A stretch of DNA of 64,000 bases from Morganella morganii_D (GCA_044772875.1 CP173058.1:1364001-1428000), one strand, 5' to 3'. Positions 41,974-51,176 are shown, numbered from the stretch's first letter. Notes: generated by a model not told the origin, from the sequence alone. A program made the numbers and translations.

Positions 41974-42009
41974 AAACCCCGGGAGCCGGATATCCGCCCC
42001 GGGGTTTTT
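41974..42009 (+). terminator. Intrinsic terminator after add
   Basis: AAACCCCGGG (41974-41983) pairs with CCCGGGGTTT (41998-42007), and TT follows. Confidence 0.88.
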
Positions 42010-42076
42010 CACTTTATTTATCCCATTCATTATCGGTATAGTAAAAATACCTTAACTTACCATCAGTGAAATCAAT

Positions 42077-42394
42077 TCAGCCAAGTCCGCTTGAATGCAG
42101 TATCCATTTACCGGAGTCGCCTCCCTTAAAGGTTATCGTCCCCGATGCAATACACGGTGAGTAATATTCATGCATCCACAGATTATTTGAGTCTGATTCT
42201 TCTGCTTTTGTAAAATAATAAATGAGATGTTTTTTCGTCGGGTTAAACGTTTTACATCCTTCTTTTTCATACTCAGCTCTGTCCTCACTATCGTAACTAC
42301 CGGTTACCGATATTTTGATGTCACTGACAACCCTTGCCTGAGTTAATACAGGCATCAATACTAAAAGACAAAGTACTGTTTTCTTTATTCCCAT
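42077..42394 (-). CDS. Small exported protein, probable orphan immunity protein
   Basis: 105 residues with a signal peptide (MGIKKTVLCLLVLMPVLTQA) and a mature part with two cysteines (EGCKTF and SPCIAS). The family is not recognised. Its ATG overlaps the end of the decayed Hcp/amidase gene by ten bases, so the two were translationally coupled. An amidase effector followed by a coupled exported protein is the usual order of peptidoglycan-targeting effector and periplasmic immunity genes. The immunity role is inferred from this context only; the gene itself looks intact. Confidence 0.7.
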   Translation of the reverse strand: MGIKKTVLCLLVLMPVLTQARVVSDIKISVTGSYDSEDRAEYEKEGCKTFNPTKKHLIYYFTKAEESDSNNLWMHEYYSPCIASGTITFKGGDSGKWILHSSGLG

Positions 42395-42779
42395 ACCGCA
42401 GTACTCGCTTCCGTCATATTTTTTCTGCCAATTTCCGGATGTCTGTATACTTCAGACATCGGAACTTTAAATTCAGATACAAGTTCTTTTATAAGCCATT
42501 TTAAGGATTCATTTTGACTGTCATTTACAGCTTAATAGACAAGTTTTGTTTTACTTTCAGCCTTCACAGCAGCACCCGCTATTTGCTTTATCGAAATAAT
42601 GCTTAAAATATAAATCGTATACGGTTGCTTCCCTGCACCTCCGCCGCTTCCTGTATGCATATCAGATGGCTGAGAGATTGCCCGCAATCCCATCTTAAAA
42701 GATCAATCTCACCTTTGTGGAAAAAATCCCGGGATTCACCTTCAATACCTTTGATCTTTATAAAAAGATCTTATGCCAT
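42385..42779 (-). pseudogene. Decayed type VI Hcp gene joined to an amidase-effector tail
   Basis: Reading down from the ATG at 42779 (AAGGA before it), the third codon is a stop where Hcp proteins have glutamine. The sequence then continues DLFIKIKGIEGESRD, HKGEIDLLRWDCGQSLS, shifts frame to SDMHTGSGGGAGK and shifts again to ATVYDLYFKHYFDKANSG, all Hcp. After a further shift and one more stop it ends ESLKWLIKELVSEFKVPMSE, VYRHPEIGRKNMTEASTA, as in amidase-type effectors. At least one premature stop at each end and three frame changes show decay. The size (395 bases) is short of one Hcp plus one amidase domain, so an internal deletion has fused them, unless the ancestor was an Hcp-effector fusion. 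Confidence 0.82.
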
Positions 42780-42789
42780 AACTTTTCCT

Positions 42790-43041
42790 TGTTCAGATAT
42801 AATTATTTATATCTTTTACAGAGCACGTTCTTCAGAATACGACCTGGATACTTTCTATTACAGATCATAAATTTTGATTGCTTACATTTTTAGCTCAATG
42901 ATAGTGAAATTTTTAATTTATATATTAAAAATTCAGCAATGATATATACCCACTTAAAGCATCCTGTTTGTTATAGTTATTTTATTTTCCTAATAATCAC
43001 CAGGCCGTAATATTCACCAAGATTGCAAATTTTTTACTTTA
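42790..43041. other. AT-rich gene-free spacer
   Basis: Very AT-rich sequence between the Hcp remnant and yfeH. No frame, repeat or RNA element was recognised. The plus-strand frame across 42625-42870 is the antisense of the remnant and has no coding support. Confidence 0.4.
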
Positions 43042-44037
43042 TTATGTGTTCCTTTCATTTTCCGATTGATTACACCGTGCATAGCGCGCCGCCATCACCG
43101 CGCACACCATCAGCTGAATCTGATGAAACAGCATCAGCGGCAGTACCAGAATACCGACTACCGCAGGCGGGAACATCACGTTTGCCATCGGCACACCATT
43201 TGCCAGGCTTTTCTTCGAGCCGCAGAACACAATAGTGATTTCATCGGCCTTATTAAAGCCCAGCGCCCGTGCGCCGTACACATTGATCACCAGCACAATT
43301 GCCAGCAGCCCGCACGACACCACCGCAATCTGCAGAATAGACATTGTATCAATCTGCTGCCAGATCCCCTCGGCCACGGCTTCACTGAAAGCGACATACA
43401 CCACCAGCAGAATAGAGGTACGGTCTGTTTTATTGATGATTTTCTTATTGCGATCCACCCATTTGCCGATCAGCGGACGGGAGAGATGCCCGACCACAAA
43501 CGGCAGCATCAGCTGCAGCAGAATAGAACGGATAGCACCCGGGGTATCGAGATCATGCGCTCCTTGTGTTTCCATCATAAAACCGATAATCACCGGTGAT
43601 AAGAAAACGCCGAGAATACTGGAAGCGGATGCACTGCAAATCGCCGCAGCGACATTCCCGCCCGCAACAGACGTAAAGGCAATGGCGGATTGTACTGTTG
43701 CCGGTAAGGCACATAAGTATAAGAAACCCATGTAAATGGTCGGTGACATCCACTCCGGTACCAGAAACTGCAAACCCAGCCCCAGCAGCGGAAAGAGTAT
43801 AAAAGTACTGGAGAAGACCATCAGATGCAGACGCCAGTGCCCCATCCCGGTCACAATCGCTTCCCTTGAAAGTTTTGCGCCGTGGAAGAAGAACAATAAC
43901 GCAATCGCGGCGGTGGTCAGATAGCGGAATCCGGTCGCCACACTGCCGGTTGCCGGAAAGAGTGACGCCAAAATAACAACCGTGATCATTATGACCAGGA
44001 ACGGATCTAACCGCAGTTTCTGCCACCAGTTTGTCAT
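43042..44037 (-). CDS. yfeH: YfeH-type bile acid:sodium symporter family protein
   Basis: 331 residues with about nine to ten membrane helices, matching the SBF-like/YfeH branch of the BASS family. Visible: FFFHGAKLSREAIVTGMGHW, GFLYLCALPATVQSAIAFTS (conserved N-x-A/A-x-x-x motif region), GGNVAAAICSASASSILGVF and FCGSKKSLANGVPMANVMF. Inner-membrane transporter of unknown organic anion. It is a single gene upstream (in its own direction) of the Hcp remnant, and does not belong to the add-ydgJ core block, so it may be inserted. Confidence 0.9.
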   Translation of the reverse strand: MTNWWQKLRLDPFLVIMITVVILASLFPATGSVATGFRYLTTAAIALLFFFHGAKLSREAIVTGMGHWRLHLMVFSSTFILFPLLGLGLQFLVPEWMSPTIYMGFLYLCALPATVQSAIAFTSVAGGNVAAAICSASASSILGVFLSPVIIGFMMETQGAHDLDTPGAIRSILLQLMLPFVVGHLSRPLIGKWVDRNKKIINKTDRTSILLVVYVAFSEAVAEGIWQQIDTMSILQIAVVSCGLLAIVLVINVYGARALGFNKADEITIVFCGSKKSLANGVPMANVMFPPAVVGILVLPLMLFHQIQLMVCAVMAARYARCNQSENERNT

Positions 44038-44081
44038 GCGTTATTCACTTTTGTCTGCAATAAGAAATAAAGGATATTTTG

Positions 44082-45122
44082 TTACAGCGTCACGGTTCGT
44101 CCGGTTTTATGCGATTCCATGCCTGCCTCAATAATGCGGATAACTTCCGCGCCTTCCTGTGCTGTAACCGGATTCGGGCCGTTATTGATAATTGCCTCTG
44201 CCACTTCCGCATAATAACGGCCGTAGTGTCCGGCTTTGTTCGGATAACTTTCCGTGATCACTTCAATACCATCCGGTGATAAGCTCAGTTTCCCGTCGCG
44301 GCTGTCATGACCCCAGTTCACACCGACCGGCATCTGCCCTGCTTTCAGTGCATTTTCCTGCGGATCCAGCCCGTACTTCACATAGCTGCCTTTCATACCG
44401 TGAATGATATATACCGGAGATTCCGCTGCCGCGACGGTGGTGGCATGCAGCACGACTTTGACATCCGGATAGTGCAGTTGCGCATGGAAATAATCCACCG
44501 CTTCAGAACCCGGCCGGATCATACCCAGATCGGCGGTGATCGCCGTTGGTTTGCCGAAAAACTGCAATGTCTGGTCAATCAGATGCGAACCCAGATCATA
44601 CCAGATACCACTGCCTGATGCGGCCGCTTCACGCCAGCGTTTTTGCGGCTGCGGACGATAACGATCGAAATGGACTTCAAAATATTTGATATCCCCGAGT
44701 TTTTTACTTTCAAACAAGGATTTCAGCGTCAGATAACCGGAGTCAAAACGGCGGTTATGATAGACAGACAACACCAGCCCGGCATCATCTGCCTGTTTGG
44801 CCAGCACAAACGCTTCTTCCGATGTCAGGGTAAACGGTTTATCCACCACCACATGTTTACCGGCGGCCAGTGCCATCCGTGCCAGCGGGAAATGGGTGTC
44901 ATTCGGGGTCGGGATCACAACGAGGTCAATGGCCGGGTCAGCAAAAATATCTTCCGGAGTGGCGACAACCGGCACATCCGGGTAATCCGCATGCACTTTG
45001 GCGGCATCACTGCTCGCGACTTTGGCCAGTTCCATATTGGCATTATTTACAATAAACGGCGCATGGAATGTTTTTCCGGCAAAACCGTATCCGATCAGGC
45101 CCACTTTCAGTATTTTCGTCAT
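44082..45122 (-). CDS. ydgJ: Gfo/Idh/MocA-family oxidoreductase YdgJ
   Basis: 346 residues. The N-terminal NAD(P) Rossmann fold has VGLIGYGFAGKTFHAPFI (GxGxxG-like) and VVIPTPNDTHFPLARMALAA. KHVVVDKPFTLTSEEA contains the family catalytic lysine (DKPF). The C-terminal substrate domain follows (FEVHFDRYRPQPQKRWREAA, SGIWYDLGSHLIDQTLQFFG). It matches E. coli YdgJ (346), a predicted sugar/inositol-type dehydrogenase of unproven substrate. GGAGG 7 bases upstream supports the ATG at 45122 over GTG at 45125. It is divergent from the rnf operon. Confidence 0.94.
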   Translation of the reverse strand: MTKILKVGLIGYGFAGKTFHAPFIVNNANMELAKVASSDAAKVHADYPDVPVVATPEDIFADPAIDLVVIPTPNDTHFPLARMALAAGKHVVVDKPFTLTSEEAFVLAKQADDAGLVLSVYHNRRFDSGYLTLKSLFESKKLGDIKYFEVHFDRYRPQPQKRWREAAASGSGIWYDLGSHLIDQTLQFFGKPTAITADLGMIRPGSEAVDYFHAQLHYPDVKVVLHATTVAAAESPVYIIHGMKGSYVKYGLDPQENALKAGQMPVGVNWGHDSRDGKLSLSPDGIEVITESYPNKAGHYGRYYAEVAEAIINNGPNPVTAQEGAEVIRIIEAGMESHKTGRTVTL

Positions 45123-45407
45123 CACTCCCTCCGGGGGATTGTCATGTTAACGGATAAAAAAATATACTTTCAGAATCTGTCATCCTCCTGAAAAGTACCA
45201 CTAACTGATTCCGCGACGCAAATAATGTGCCCGGTTTTCATCAGTTTTGCCGCTTTTTCATTCTGATACACACAGTTATCTGCGTTTTCACACAATCCCG
45301 ATAACCCCGGATGCCCGGGGATTGCTATTATTCACCCCGCTTACCGGAGATCCCGGTTTTTTATGTGTTTATTTGTATATTTTGAATGACTCGCTTTGGG
45401 CATTGCA

Positions 45408-45989
45408 ATGGCTGACTACTTATTACTTTTTGTCGGGACGGTGCTGGTTAACAACTTTGTGCTCGTCAAATTCTTAGGATTATGCCCCTTTATGGGGGTA
45501 TCCAAAAAACTGGAAACCGCGATAGGCATGGGGTTTGCCACCACATTTGTGATGACACTCGCCTCTGTCTGCTCGTGGCTGATGGATACCTTTATCCTTA
45601 TCCCGCTGGATATTCTCTATCTGCGCACACTGAGCTTCATCCTGGTGATCGCCGTGGTGGTGCAGTTCACCGAAATGGTGGTGCGTAAAACCAGCCCTGC
45701 ACTCTACCGGCTGCTGGGGATCTTCCTGCCGCTGATTACCACCAACTGCGCCGTACTCGGTGTGGCACTGCTGAACATCAATCTGTCACATAACTTTCTG
45801 CAATCCGCCGTTTACGGATTTGGGGCGGCAGCCGGTTTCTCCCTGGTCATGGTGCTGTTTGCTGCTATCCGTGAGCGGCTGGCAACGGCAGATGTGCCGG
45901 CACCTTTCCGCGGGGCTTCTATCGGGCTGGTCACTGCCGGTCTGATGTCTCTGGCCTTTATGGGCTTCAGTGGTCTGGTGAAATTCTGA
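45408..45989 (+). CDS. rnfA: Electron transport complex subunit RnfA (RsxA)
   Basis: 193 residues with six membrane helices, nearly identical in pattern to E. coli RsxA: DYLLLFVGTVLVNNFVLVKF, GLCPFMGVSKKLETAIGMGF and IRERLATADVPAPFRGASIG. With RnfE it forms the inverted-topology pair that holds a membrane [2Fe-2S] cluster (cysteines in LGLCPF and TNCAVLG). The complex couples NADH-ferredoxin electron flow to ion movement; in E. coli it helps reduce SoxR. The ATG at 45408 gives the family N-terminus. Its stop overlaps the rnfB start (TGATG). Confidence 0.96.
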   Translation: MADYLLLFVGTVLVNNFVLVKFLGLCPFMGVSKKLETAIGMGFATTFVMTLASVCSWLMDTFILIPLDILYLRTLSFILVIAVVVQFTEMVVRKTSPALYRLLGIFLPLITTNCAVLGVALLNINLSHNFLQSAVYGFGAAAGFSLVMVLFAAIRERLATADVPAPFRGASIGLVTAGLMSLAFMGFSGLVKF

Positions 45990-46597
45990 TGACAATGATT
46001 TGGATTGCCGTTGCCGTACTCAGCCTGCTGGGTCTGGTATTTGGTCTGATACTTGGTTACGCCTCCCGCCGTTTCAAAGTGGAGGAAGATCCTATTGTGG
46101 ATAAAATTGATGACATTCTGCCGCAGAGTCAGTGCGGGCAGTGTGGTTTTCCCGGTTGCCGCCCTTATGCGGAGTCCGTTGCCAATGGCGGTGCGATAAA
46201 CCGCTGCGCCCCGGGCGGCGAGCAGGTGATGCTGAAACTGGCGGATATGCTGGGTGTGGATCCGCAGCCGCTCGACGGCGACGAATCCGTACTCAATCCG
46301 GTGCGCAAGGTTGCCTTTATTCATGAAGATCAGTGCATCGGCTGCACCAAATGTATTCAGGCATGCCCGGTGGACGCGATTATCGGTGCCACCCGCGCAA
46401 TGCACACCGTGGTTGAAAATCTCTGCACCGGGTGTGATTTATGTGTCGCACCCTGCCCGACAGATTGTATTGAGATGATCCCGGTCGTCGTCACCCCGCG
46501 TAACTGGAAGTGGGATTTAAACACGATTCCGGTCAGAAATATTCCGGCTGATACCAGCGGTACTCCTGTCAAACCTGTTCAGATTGAGGCGTCATAA
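45989..46597 (+). CDS. rnfB: Electron transport complex subunit RnfB (RsxB)
   Basis: 202 residues. One N-terminal membrane anchor (IWIAVAVLSLLGLVFGLILG) is followed by a four-cysteine cluster domain (SQCGQCGFPGCRPYAESVAN). Two ferredoxin [4Fe-4S] motifs come next: CIGCTKCIQACPVDAI and CTGCDLCVAPCPTDCI. It passes electrons toward the membrane part of the complex. Second gene of rnfABCDGE, overlapping rnfA by one base. Confidence 0.96.
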   Translation: MTMIWIAVAVLSLLGLVFGLILGYASRRFKVEEDPIVDKIDDILPQSQCGQCGFPGCRPYAESVANGGAINRCAPGGEQVMLKLADMLGVDPQPLDGDESVLNPVRKVAFIHEDQCIGCTKCIQACPVDAIIGATRAMHTVVENLCTGCDLCVAPCPTDCIEMIPVVVTPRNWKWDLNTIPVRNIPADTSGTPVKPVQIEAS

Positions 46598-46602
46598 GTT
46601 TT

Positions 46603-48729
46603 ATGTTCAATTTGCTCAATTTTCTGAAAAAAGACCGGGTATGGGATTTTGACGGCGGTATTCATCCGCCGGAAATGAAATTACAGTCCGTGCAGACACC
46701 GATGCGGGTGTGCCCGGTACCGGAAGAACTTATCATTCCGTTACAGCAGCATATCGGGAACGAAGGCGACGTGCTGGTCAGCCCCGGCGACCATGTCCTG
46801 AAAGGTCAGCCGCTGACACGCGGAACCGGCCGCAGCCTGCCGGTGCATGCCTCATCGTCCGGAACCGTGACTGCCGTGGAGCCTTGTGTGACCGCGCATC
46901 CGTCCGGTCTGACCGCGCCGTGTGTCCGTATCCGGACTGACGGGCTGGATACCCCGTATCCGGCGGAAAAAACAACAGATTTCACCTCTCTCTCCAAAAC
47001 GGAGCTTACCGACCGTATTCATCAGGCCGGTATTGCCGGTCTCGGCGGCGCGGGCTTCCCGACCGCCAATAAACTGAAAGGCGGTGGTGACCTTATCCGC
47101 ACCCTGATTATCAATGCCGCGGAATGTGAACCTTATATCACGGCGGATGACCGCCTGATGCAGGAGCATGCCGGGGAAATTCTCACCGGTATCCGTATTC
47201 TGATGCACCTTCTGGAACCGGAGCAGGTGCTCATCGGTATTGAAGATAATAAACCGGAGGCGATTGCCGCGCTGCGGGACGTCACGGCCGGAGAAAAACA
47301 GATTTTTGTACGGGTGATCCCGACCAAATACCCGTCCGGTGGTGCCAAACAGCTGACCAAAATTCTCACCGGCCGCGAAGTGCCATCCGGCGGACGCTCT
47401 TCCGATATCGGCGTGCTGATGCAGAACGTCGGGACAGTCGTTGCCATCAAACGTGCTATTACCGACGGCGAACCGCTGATCCGGCGGGTGGTGACGGTAA
47501 CCGGCGAGGCCGTTGAATCGCCGGGAAACTTCTGGACACGTCTTGGTACACCGGTTCGTTTCCTGCTGCAACAGACCGGTTTTCATCCGCAACACGAACA
47601 AATGGTAGTGATGGGCGGCCCTCTGATGGGCTTTACGCTGCCGGATCTCAATGTGCCGGTAGTGAAAATCTGTAACTGTATTCTTGCACCGACCACAAAC
47701 GAAATGGAACCGGCTGCGCCGGAAGAAGCCTGTATCCGTTGCAGCCACTGTGCGGATGCCTGTCCGGCCGGACTGCTGCCGCAGCAGCTTTACTGGTTCA
47801 GTAAAGGTAACGAACACGAAAAAGCGGAACAGCATCACCTGTTTGACTGCATCGAATGCGGAGCCTGTGCCTGGGTTTGCCCGAGCAACATTCCGCTGGT
47901 GCAATATTACCGGCAGGAAAAAGCACAACTCATTGAGATCCGTGAAGAAGCACAACGCGCCGCAGATGCCAAACTCCGCTTTGAAGCCAAACAGGAACGA
48001 ATGGCACGGGAAAAAGAAGCCCGCGAGGCCCGCCACAAAAGTGCGGCGGTTCAGGTGGATGAGAAAGACAGTGCGGCTATCAGCGCCGCCCTTGCCCGCG
48101 TGAAAGCAAAAGACAGCGGCGCAGGCATGACCATTTCCGTCACCCCGTCTGTAGTACCTGATAACAGCGCCGTCATTGCCGCCCGTGAAGCACGTAAAGC
48201 ACAGGCGCGTGCACGTCAGGCAGAAAAAGCGGCACAGGCCGCAGACGCATCTGCTGAAAACATACAACCGGCAGCGGAGGCGGAAATTGATCCGCGTAAA
48301 GCGGCTGTGGCTGCTGCTCTCGCCCGTGCCAAAGCGAAGAAAGCCACTCAGGCCGCAGAAGCACCGGCAGAAACCGCACAACCGGCTGCGGAGGCGGAAA
48401 TTGATCCGCGTAAAGCGGCTGTGGCTGCTGCCATTGCCCGCGCCAAAGCGAAAAAAGCCGCTCAGGCCGCAGAGGCACCGGCGGAAACCGCACAACCGGC
48501 TGCGGAGGCGGAAATTGATCCGCGTAAAGCGGCTGTGGCTGCTGCCATTGCCCGCGCCAAAGCGAAAAAAGCCGCTCAGGCCGCAGAGGCACCGGCGGAA
48601 ACCGCACAACCGGCTGCGGAGGCGGAAACTGATCCGCGTAAAGCGGCTGTGGCTGCTGCCATTGCCCGCGCCAAAGCGAAAAAAGTCGCTCAGGCAGTTG
48701 CACCACATTCTGAAGAAACCACTGATTAA
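46603..48729 (+). CDS. rnfC: Electron transport complex subunit RnfC (RsxC) with a long repeat tail
   Basis: 708 residues. The N-terminal region resembles the NADH/FMN subunit of complex I: GLGGAGFPTANKL, INAAECEPYITADDRLMQEH and PSGGAKQLTKILTGREVPSG. Two [4Fe-4S] motifs follow (CIRCSHCADACPAGLLP and CIECGACAWVCPSNI). From about residue 450 the protein is a charged coiled stretch. From about residue 555 to the end it is an alanine/lysine-rich repeat, DPRKAAVAAALARAKAKKA, in 38-residue units repeated about four times. The tail length varies between enterobacteria. It accepts electrons from NADH and is peripheral on the inner membrane. Confidence 0.95.
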   Translation: MFNLLNFLKKDRVWDFDGGIHPPEMKLQSVQTPMRVCPVPEELIIPLQQHIGNEGDVLVSPGDHVLKGQPLTRGTGRSLPVHASSSGTVTAVEPCVTAHPSGLTAPCVRIRTDGLDTPYPAEKTTDFTSLSKTELTDRIHQAGIAGLGGAGFPTANKLKGGGDLIRTLIINAAECEPYITADDRLMQEHAGEILTGIRILMHLLEPEQVLIGIEDNKPEAIAALRDVTAGEKQIFVRVIPTKYPSGGAKQLTKILTGREVPSGGRSSDIGVLMQNVGTVVAIKRAITDGEPLIRRVVTVTGEAVESPGNFWTRLGTPVRFLLQQTGFHPQHEQMVVMGGPLMGFTLPDLNVPVVKICNCILAPTTNEMEPAAPEEACIRCSHCADACPAGLLPQQLYWFSKGNEHEKAEQHHLFDCIECGACAWVCPSNIPLVQYYRQEKAQLIEIREEAQRAADAKLRFEAKQERMAREKEAREARHKSAAVQVDEKDSAAISAALARVKAKDSGAGMTISVTPSVVPDNSAVIAAREARKAQARARQAEKAAQAADASAENIQPAAEAEIDPRKAAVAAALARAKAKKATQAAEAPAETAQPAAEAEIDPRKAAVAAAIARAKAKKAAQAAEAPAETAQPAAEAEIDPRKAAVAAAIARAKAKKAAQAAEAPAETAQPAAEAETDPRKAAVAAAIARAKAKKVAQAVAPHSEETTD
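48268..48697 (+). repeat. 114-base tandem repeat in rnfC (about four copies)
   Basis: The motif GAGGCGGAAATTGATCCG starts at 48277, 48391, 48505 and (as GAAACTGATCCG) 48619, an exact 114-base period equal to 38 codons. Copies two to four are almost identical, so recent expansion or homogenisation is likely. The repeat stays in frame. Confidence 0.93.
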
Positions 48730-48744
48730 TGAAGCGAAATAAGC

Positions 48745-49839
48745 ATGAAATTTAGGCCCGTTTCCTCAAACGCCCCGCACCGGCTGAAAATTGCGGGATC
48801 ACCGTTTACCCATAACCGTGACAACACATCCGCCATCATGCTGTGGGTGGTGATAGCCATGATCCCGGGAGTTGCCGCACAACTCTGGTTCTTCGGGATC
48901 GGCACACTGATTCAGGTTCTGATTGCAGTTACGACGGCGCTGATTACCGAAAGTATTGCTGTCCGCCTGCGCAATCAGCCGGTGATGCCGTATCTGAAAG
49001 ATAACTCCGCACTGGTCACGGCTGTCCTGCTGGCTGTCAGTATCCCGCCGCTGGCGCCCTGGTGGATGATTGTCATCGGTACATTCTTTGCCGTGATTAT
49101 TGCCAAACATTTATATGGCGGTCTGGGACAAAACCCGTTTAACCCGGCGATGGTCGGTTATGTGGTGCTGCTGATCTCCTTCCCGGTACAGATGACCAGC
49201 TGGCTACCCCCGGAAAGCCTGCAAATCGCACCTGTTTCGGTCAGTGACAGTCTGCATGTGATTTTTACCGGGTTATCAGATGGTGGTCTGACACTGGAGC
49301 AGTTACGTGCCGGTGCTGATGGCATGAGCCAGGCGACACCGCTCGACAGTTTCAAAACCGGCCTGCTGACCCGCGAAATGCCGGATATCCTGACACAGCC
49401 TGTTTTACAGGGCTCTGTTGCCGGTATCGGCTGGCAGTGGGTAAATATCGGTTACCTGATCGGCGGCTGTATTCTGCTCAACCGCAAAGTGATTGCATGG
49501 CAAATCCCGGCAGCCTTGCTGGGGACACTCGCGGTACTGTCAGCAATCGGGTATCTGATTGATTCATTACACTTTACCTCTCCGGTTATACAGCTGTTTT
49601 CCGGCGCTTCTATGCTCGGGGCGTTCTTTATCGCCACGGATCCGGTCACAGCCTCCACTACACCGCGCGGCCGTCTTATATACGGGATGCTGATCGGACT
49701 TCTGCTGTGGATTATCCGCGTTTACGGCGGTTATCCGGATGCCGTGGCATTTGCGGTACTGCTGGCCAATATCACCGTGCCGCTGATCGATACTTACACA
49801 CAACCGCGTGTTTACGGGCACAACCGGGGGAACAAATGA
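48745..49839 (+). CDS. rnfD: Electron transport complex subunit RnfD (RsxD)
   Basis: 364 residues with about nine to ten membrane helices of the NqrB/RnfD family. The flavinylation region with a conserved threonine for covalent FMN is in DGMSQATPLDSFKTG (S/T-x-A-T). Other hallmarks are HLYGGLGQNPFNPAMVGYVV and FFIATDPVTASTTPRGRLIY. It is the main ion-translocating membrane subunit with RnfA and RnfE. Its stop overlaps the rnfG start (ATGA). Confidence 0.96.
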   Translation: MKFRPVSSNAPHRLKIAGSPFTHNRDNTSAIMLWVVIAMIPGVAAQLWFFGIGTLIQVLIAVTTALITESIAVRLRNQPVMPYLKDNSALVTAVLLAVSIPPLAPWWMIVIGTFFAVIIAKHLYGGLGQNPFNPAMVGYVVLLISFPVQMTSWLPPESLQIAPVSVSDSLHVIFTGLSDGGLTLEQLRAGADGMSQATPLDSFKTGLLTREMPDILTQPVLQGSVAGIGWQWVNIGYLIGGCILLNRKVIAWQIPAALLGTLAVLSAIGYLIDSLHFTSPVIQLFSGASMLGAFFIATDPVTASTTPRGRLIYGMLIGLLLWIIRVYGGYPDAVAFAVLLANITVPLIDTYTQPRVYGHNRGNK

Positions 49840-50462
49840 TTGCCACATTACGCCGTTACGGGTTGATCCTCGCTCTGTTTGCCGCTGGTACCACCGGACT
49901 GAGCGGATTTGTTTATACCCTGACAAAACCGGAAATAGATAAGCAGGCCGCCGCACAACAAAAGGCGCTGTTTGCCGAAATTCTGCCGGAATCCATTTAT
50001 AATAATGACGTAATTGCAGAGTGCTATCTGGTCACGGATCCTGCGCTGGGTAATGAGCTGCCGCACCGGCTGTATGTTGCCCGCAAAGACGGAACGCCGG
50101 TTGCGGCCGTACTGGAATCTACGGCCCCGGACGGTTATTCCGGTAATATTCAGCTGCTGGTTGCGGCCGGTTTTAACCGGACGGTGCTCGGCTCCCGCGT
50201 AACTGAACACAAAGAAACCCCGGGGCTGGGTGATAAAATTGATACCCGGATTTCAGACTGGATCACCACACTGAGCGGCAAACATATTGAATCCGCCAAT
50301 GACCCGCACTGGGCGGTGAAAAAAGACGGCGGGGATTTTGATCAGTTCACCGGTGCCACCATCACGCCGCGCGCGGTTGTCAATGCTGTCCGTGCAACAG
50401 CGGATTATATGCAGACACTGCCGCCGCTGCTGAACACCTTACCTCAATGCGGAGCAGAATAA
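49836..50462 (+). CDS. rnfG: Electron transport complex subunit RnfG (RsxG)
   Basis: 208 residues: one N-terminal membrane helix (YGLILALFAAGTTGLSGFVY) and a periplasmic FMN-binding domain. The covalent FMN site is the threonine in DQFTGATITPRAVVNAV (S/T-G-A-T). GFNRTVLGSRVTEHKETPGL and GDKIDTRISDWI are family blocks. The ATG at 49836 overlaps the rnfD stop, showing translational coupling. Confidence 0.96.
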   Translation: MIATLRRYGLILALFAAGTTGLSGFVYTLTKPEIDKQAAAQQKALFAEILPESIYNNDVIAECYLVTDPALGNELPHRLYVARKDGTPVAAVLESTAPDGYSGNIQLLVAAGFNRTVLGSRVTEHKETPGLGDKIDTRISDWITTLSGKHIESANDPHWAVKKDGGDFDQFTGATITPRAVVNAVRATADYMQTLPPLLNTLPQCGAE

Positions 50463-51166
50463 TGAGTCAGATTAAAGGGTTATTCGCCGACGGATTATGG
50501 AAAAACAACTCTGCCCTGGTCCAGGTGCTGGGGTTGTGCCCGCTGCTGGCGGTCTCTTCCACAGTCACCAACGCACTGGGCCTTGGACTGGCCACCACTC
50601 TGGTGCTGATTTGTACTAATGTGGCCGTTTCCGCACTGCGCCGCTGGATCCCGTCAGAAATCCGTATTCCTATCTATGTGATGCTGATTGCCTCTGTTGT
50701 GACCGCAGTTCAGTTGCTGATTAATGCCTATGCATTCGGCTTATATCAATCACTCGGTATATTTATCCCGCTGATTGTGACCAACTGTATTGTCATTGGC
50801 CGCGCTGAAGCATTTGCCGCCAAAAATGCGGTTTATCCTTCTGCTATTGATGGCCTGGCAATGGGGCTTGGGGCAACCGCCGCACTGTTTGTGCTCGGAG
50901 CCATGCGCGAGATCCTCGGTAACGGCACTCTGTTTGACGGTGCGGATCTGCTGCTCGGTGACTGGGCAAAAGTGCTGCGCATCGATGTGCTGCACCTTGA
51001 TACCCCGTTCCTGCTGGCAATGCTGCCGCCGGGGGCCTTTATCGGACTTGGTTTAATGCTGGCGGGCAAGTATCTTATTGATGAAAAAATGAAAAAACGC
51101 AAAAATGTACCTGCAGGTCCGCAATACGAAACAGAAAAAGGATGCGGAAGCCATCTGGTCAAATAA
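50462..51166 (+). CDS. rnfE: Electron transport complex subunit RnfE (RsxE)
   Basis: 234 residues with six membrane helices, paralogous to RnfA: KNNSALVQVLGLCPLLAVSS, FIPLIVTNCIVIGRAEAFAA and AMREILGNGTLFDGADLLLG. The cysteines in LGLCPLL and VTNCIVIG complete the shared cluster site with RnfA. The ATG shares a base with the rnfG stop (TAATG). It ends the operon; a terminator lies before nth. Confidence 0.96.
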   Translation: MSQIKGLFADGLWKNNSALVQVLGLCPLLAVSSTVTNALGLGLATTLVLICTNVAVSALRRWIPSEIRIPIYVMLIASVVTAVQLLINAYAFGLYQSLGIFIPLIVTNCIVIGRAEAFAAKNAVYPSAIDGLAMGLGATAALFVLGAMREILGNGTLFDGADLLLGDWAKVLRIDVLHLDTPFLLAMLPPGAFIGLGLMLAGKYLIDEKMKKRKNVPAGPQYETEKGCGSHLVK

Positions 51167-51176
51167 CTGTATAATT

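Noticed and set aside
42625..42870. 81-codon plus-strand frame upstream of yfeH
   Set aside because: It is antisense to the Hcp remnant, lacks a ribosome binding site and has no coding character.
48268..48697. Regularly spaced repeats as a CRISPR array
   Set aside because: Repeats are 114 bases without unique spacers and lie in frame within rnfC. They encode DPRKAAVAAA-type protein repeats. No cas genes are present.
46852..48708. Very long open frame (618 codons) on the minus strand across rnfC
   Set aside because: It is exactly antisense to rnfC, has no ribosome binding site, and stays open because of the GC-rich codon pattern and the tandem repeats. The Rnf assignment on the plus strand is certain.
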